Part shown: piece after piece, positions 6,764 to 7,512 of the stretch | How the letters are laid out: the number at the start of each line of letters is the position of its first letter | Numbering within the stretch: position 1 is the first letter of the stretch | Assembly (NCBI GenBank): GCA_003511465.1 | Contig: DOID01000096.1 | Location: 1,621-9,132 of the forward strand | DNA from: Bacillota bacterium | GTDB taxonomy: Bacteria > Bacillota > UBA4882 > UBA10575 | Direction: 5' to 3' | Length of the DNA stretch: 7,512 bases | Program-made: the position numbers and the translations under genes | Notes under the pieces: generated by a model | Told to the model about the DNA's origin: nothing | What the model saw: the letters and a program-made list of their open reading frames with translations, nothing else | Databases searched by the model: none

Positions 6764-7512
6764 TCGTTCATCACTTGCTCCCAGGCCGAAAGCCAGCGCT
6801 CCAGATTAGCTGCTACCTCGGACGGCGGCAGGTTGAAGAGTCGGTCAGCCCGAGCAGCCACCCGGAAGCTGGCTGGTAACTCTAGATCGCTCCGTACCGG
6901 GTACATAAACTGGGTCTCCGGAATAAGCGCTTGGAATTCGGTGGACAAAACATAATCCACCAACCGCCGGGCATTTTTTTGGTATGGAGTGTCCTTCACA
7001 ATCCCAATTCCTTCGATTTGGGCATAAGCGCCGTCGTCAAGCACTAGCGCTTTATAACGCTCGGAATCTTCGTACAGGAAGTGATAGACCGGGCTCGCGC
7101 CATAGGAGACCACTAAGGGCGCTTCGCCACTGGTAAAGATGCCGTAGGCTTCATCCCATCCTGGTGTAATTGTCAGGAGATTGGGTTTTAACGCCCGCCA
7201 GTAATCAAGGTAGCCGTCTTCCCCGTAAAGGGCAATGGTCGTCAGCAAAAAGATCTGTCCCGGTGAAGAGGTTAACGGATTCTCAATGATAATCTGCCCT
7301 TTATAGGAAGGATCAAGCAGATCCCGGTGGGAATTAGGCACCTGCGCTAAACGCTCACTGTCGTAGTTGAAAACGACGTAACCATAATCAAAGGGGATCA
7401 GGTTAAACTCGGGATCAAAGATTAGATCCGGGCGGATCCGATCCACCGCTTGGGGCTTGTAGGGTTCAAGCACTCCTAACTCCAAAGCCTTTGGTAAGTA
7501 ATTATTGTCCAG
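6760..7512 (-). CDS. thiB: Thiamine-type ABC substrate-binding protein, 5' end outside the window
   Basis: The frame is open to the window edge, leaving 250 C-terminal residues. The TTG at 7483-7485 is an internal leucine codon, not a start. The first visible residues, LDNNYLPKALELGV, match the GLDNN region of E. coli ThiB (TbpA). Numbering from the window edge, other ThiB-like landmarks follow in the right order: PFDYGY at 40-45, NPLTSSPG at 78-85, GWDEAYG at 118-124, SYGASPVYH at 136-144, FQALIPETQFMYPV at 193-206, and a C-terminal PSEVAANLERWLSAW. The family binds thiamine and its phosphates outside the membrane and delivers them to ThiP. The signal peptide or lipobox and any upstream TPP riboswitch would lie beyond 7512. 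The TGA stop overlaps the permease ATG. Iron- or other-anion-binding relatives are the main alternative, but this run of motifs favours ThiB. Confidence 0.85.
   Translation of the reverse strand: MDNNYLPKALELGVLEPYKPQAVDRIRPDLIFDPEFNLIPFDYGYVVFNYDSERLAQVPNSHRDLLDPSYKGQIIIENPLTSSPGQIFLLTTIALYGEDGYLDYWRALKPNLLTITPGWDEAYGIFTSGEAPLVVSYGASPVYHFLYEDSERYKALVLDDGAYAQIEGIGIVKDTPYQKNARRLVDYVLSTEFQALIPETQFMYPVRSDLELPASFRVAARADRLFNLPPSEVAANLERWLSAWEQVMNE

Noticed and set aside
7483..7485. TTG as a start codon of the binding-protein gene
   Set aside because: The frame stays open to 7512, and the upstream residues LDNNYLPKA match the ThiB family, so this is an internal leucine in a gene truncated by the window edge.

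Overview
The window suggests a Bacillota (Firmicutes) genome of moderate GC content. The main evidence is a complete tRNA-sensing T-box leader before serA, strong GGAGG-type ribosome binding sites, and consensus sigma-A-like promoter spacing. The lineage cannot be narrowed from this sequence. A deep-branching or thermophilic clostridial relative is only a guess. All five genes I can support lie on the minus strand, so the biological order runs from high to low coordinates.

From 7512 down to 4099 is a compact binding-protein-dependent ABC importer: a periplasmic-type binding protein (cut off by the window edge), a fused two-domain permease, and an ATPase with a C-terminal TOBE-type extension. 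The first two genes overlap by ATGA and the last two by 26 bases. The binding protein and permease most resemble ThiB and ThiP of the enterobacterial thiamine/TPP importer ThiBPQ, and the gene order is the same. The best call is therefore a thiamine-type importer. The ATPase is longer than enterobacterial ThiQ, so the substrate remains inferred.

After a 119-base AT-rich gap comes a 657-residue protein with the fold of glycoside hydrolase family 2 (beta-mannosidase-like). Both positions where catalytic glutamates are expected carry other residues: His393 for the acid/base and Trp473 for the nucleophile. It looks like a catalytically dead GH2 homologue and is the most unusual item here.

From 2005 down to 1586 is a 420-base gene-free stretch. 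It holds a near-consensus promoter, a T-box riboswitch whose antiterminator and competing terminator can both be drawn to the base pair, and the serA ribosome binding site. The T-box bulge reads UGGC, which fits a tRNA with discriminator G as in tRNA-Ser. From 1585 to 8 is serA, D-3-phosphoglycerate dehydrogenase of the long ACT-domain type. The leader and gene together form a serine-starvation-responsive first step of serine biosynthesis.

I saw no mobile elements, CRISPR arrays, tRNA or rRNA genes.
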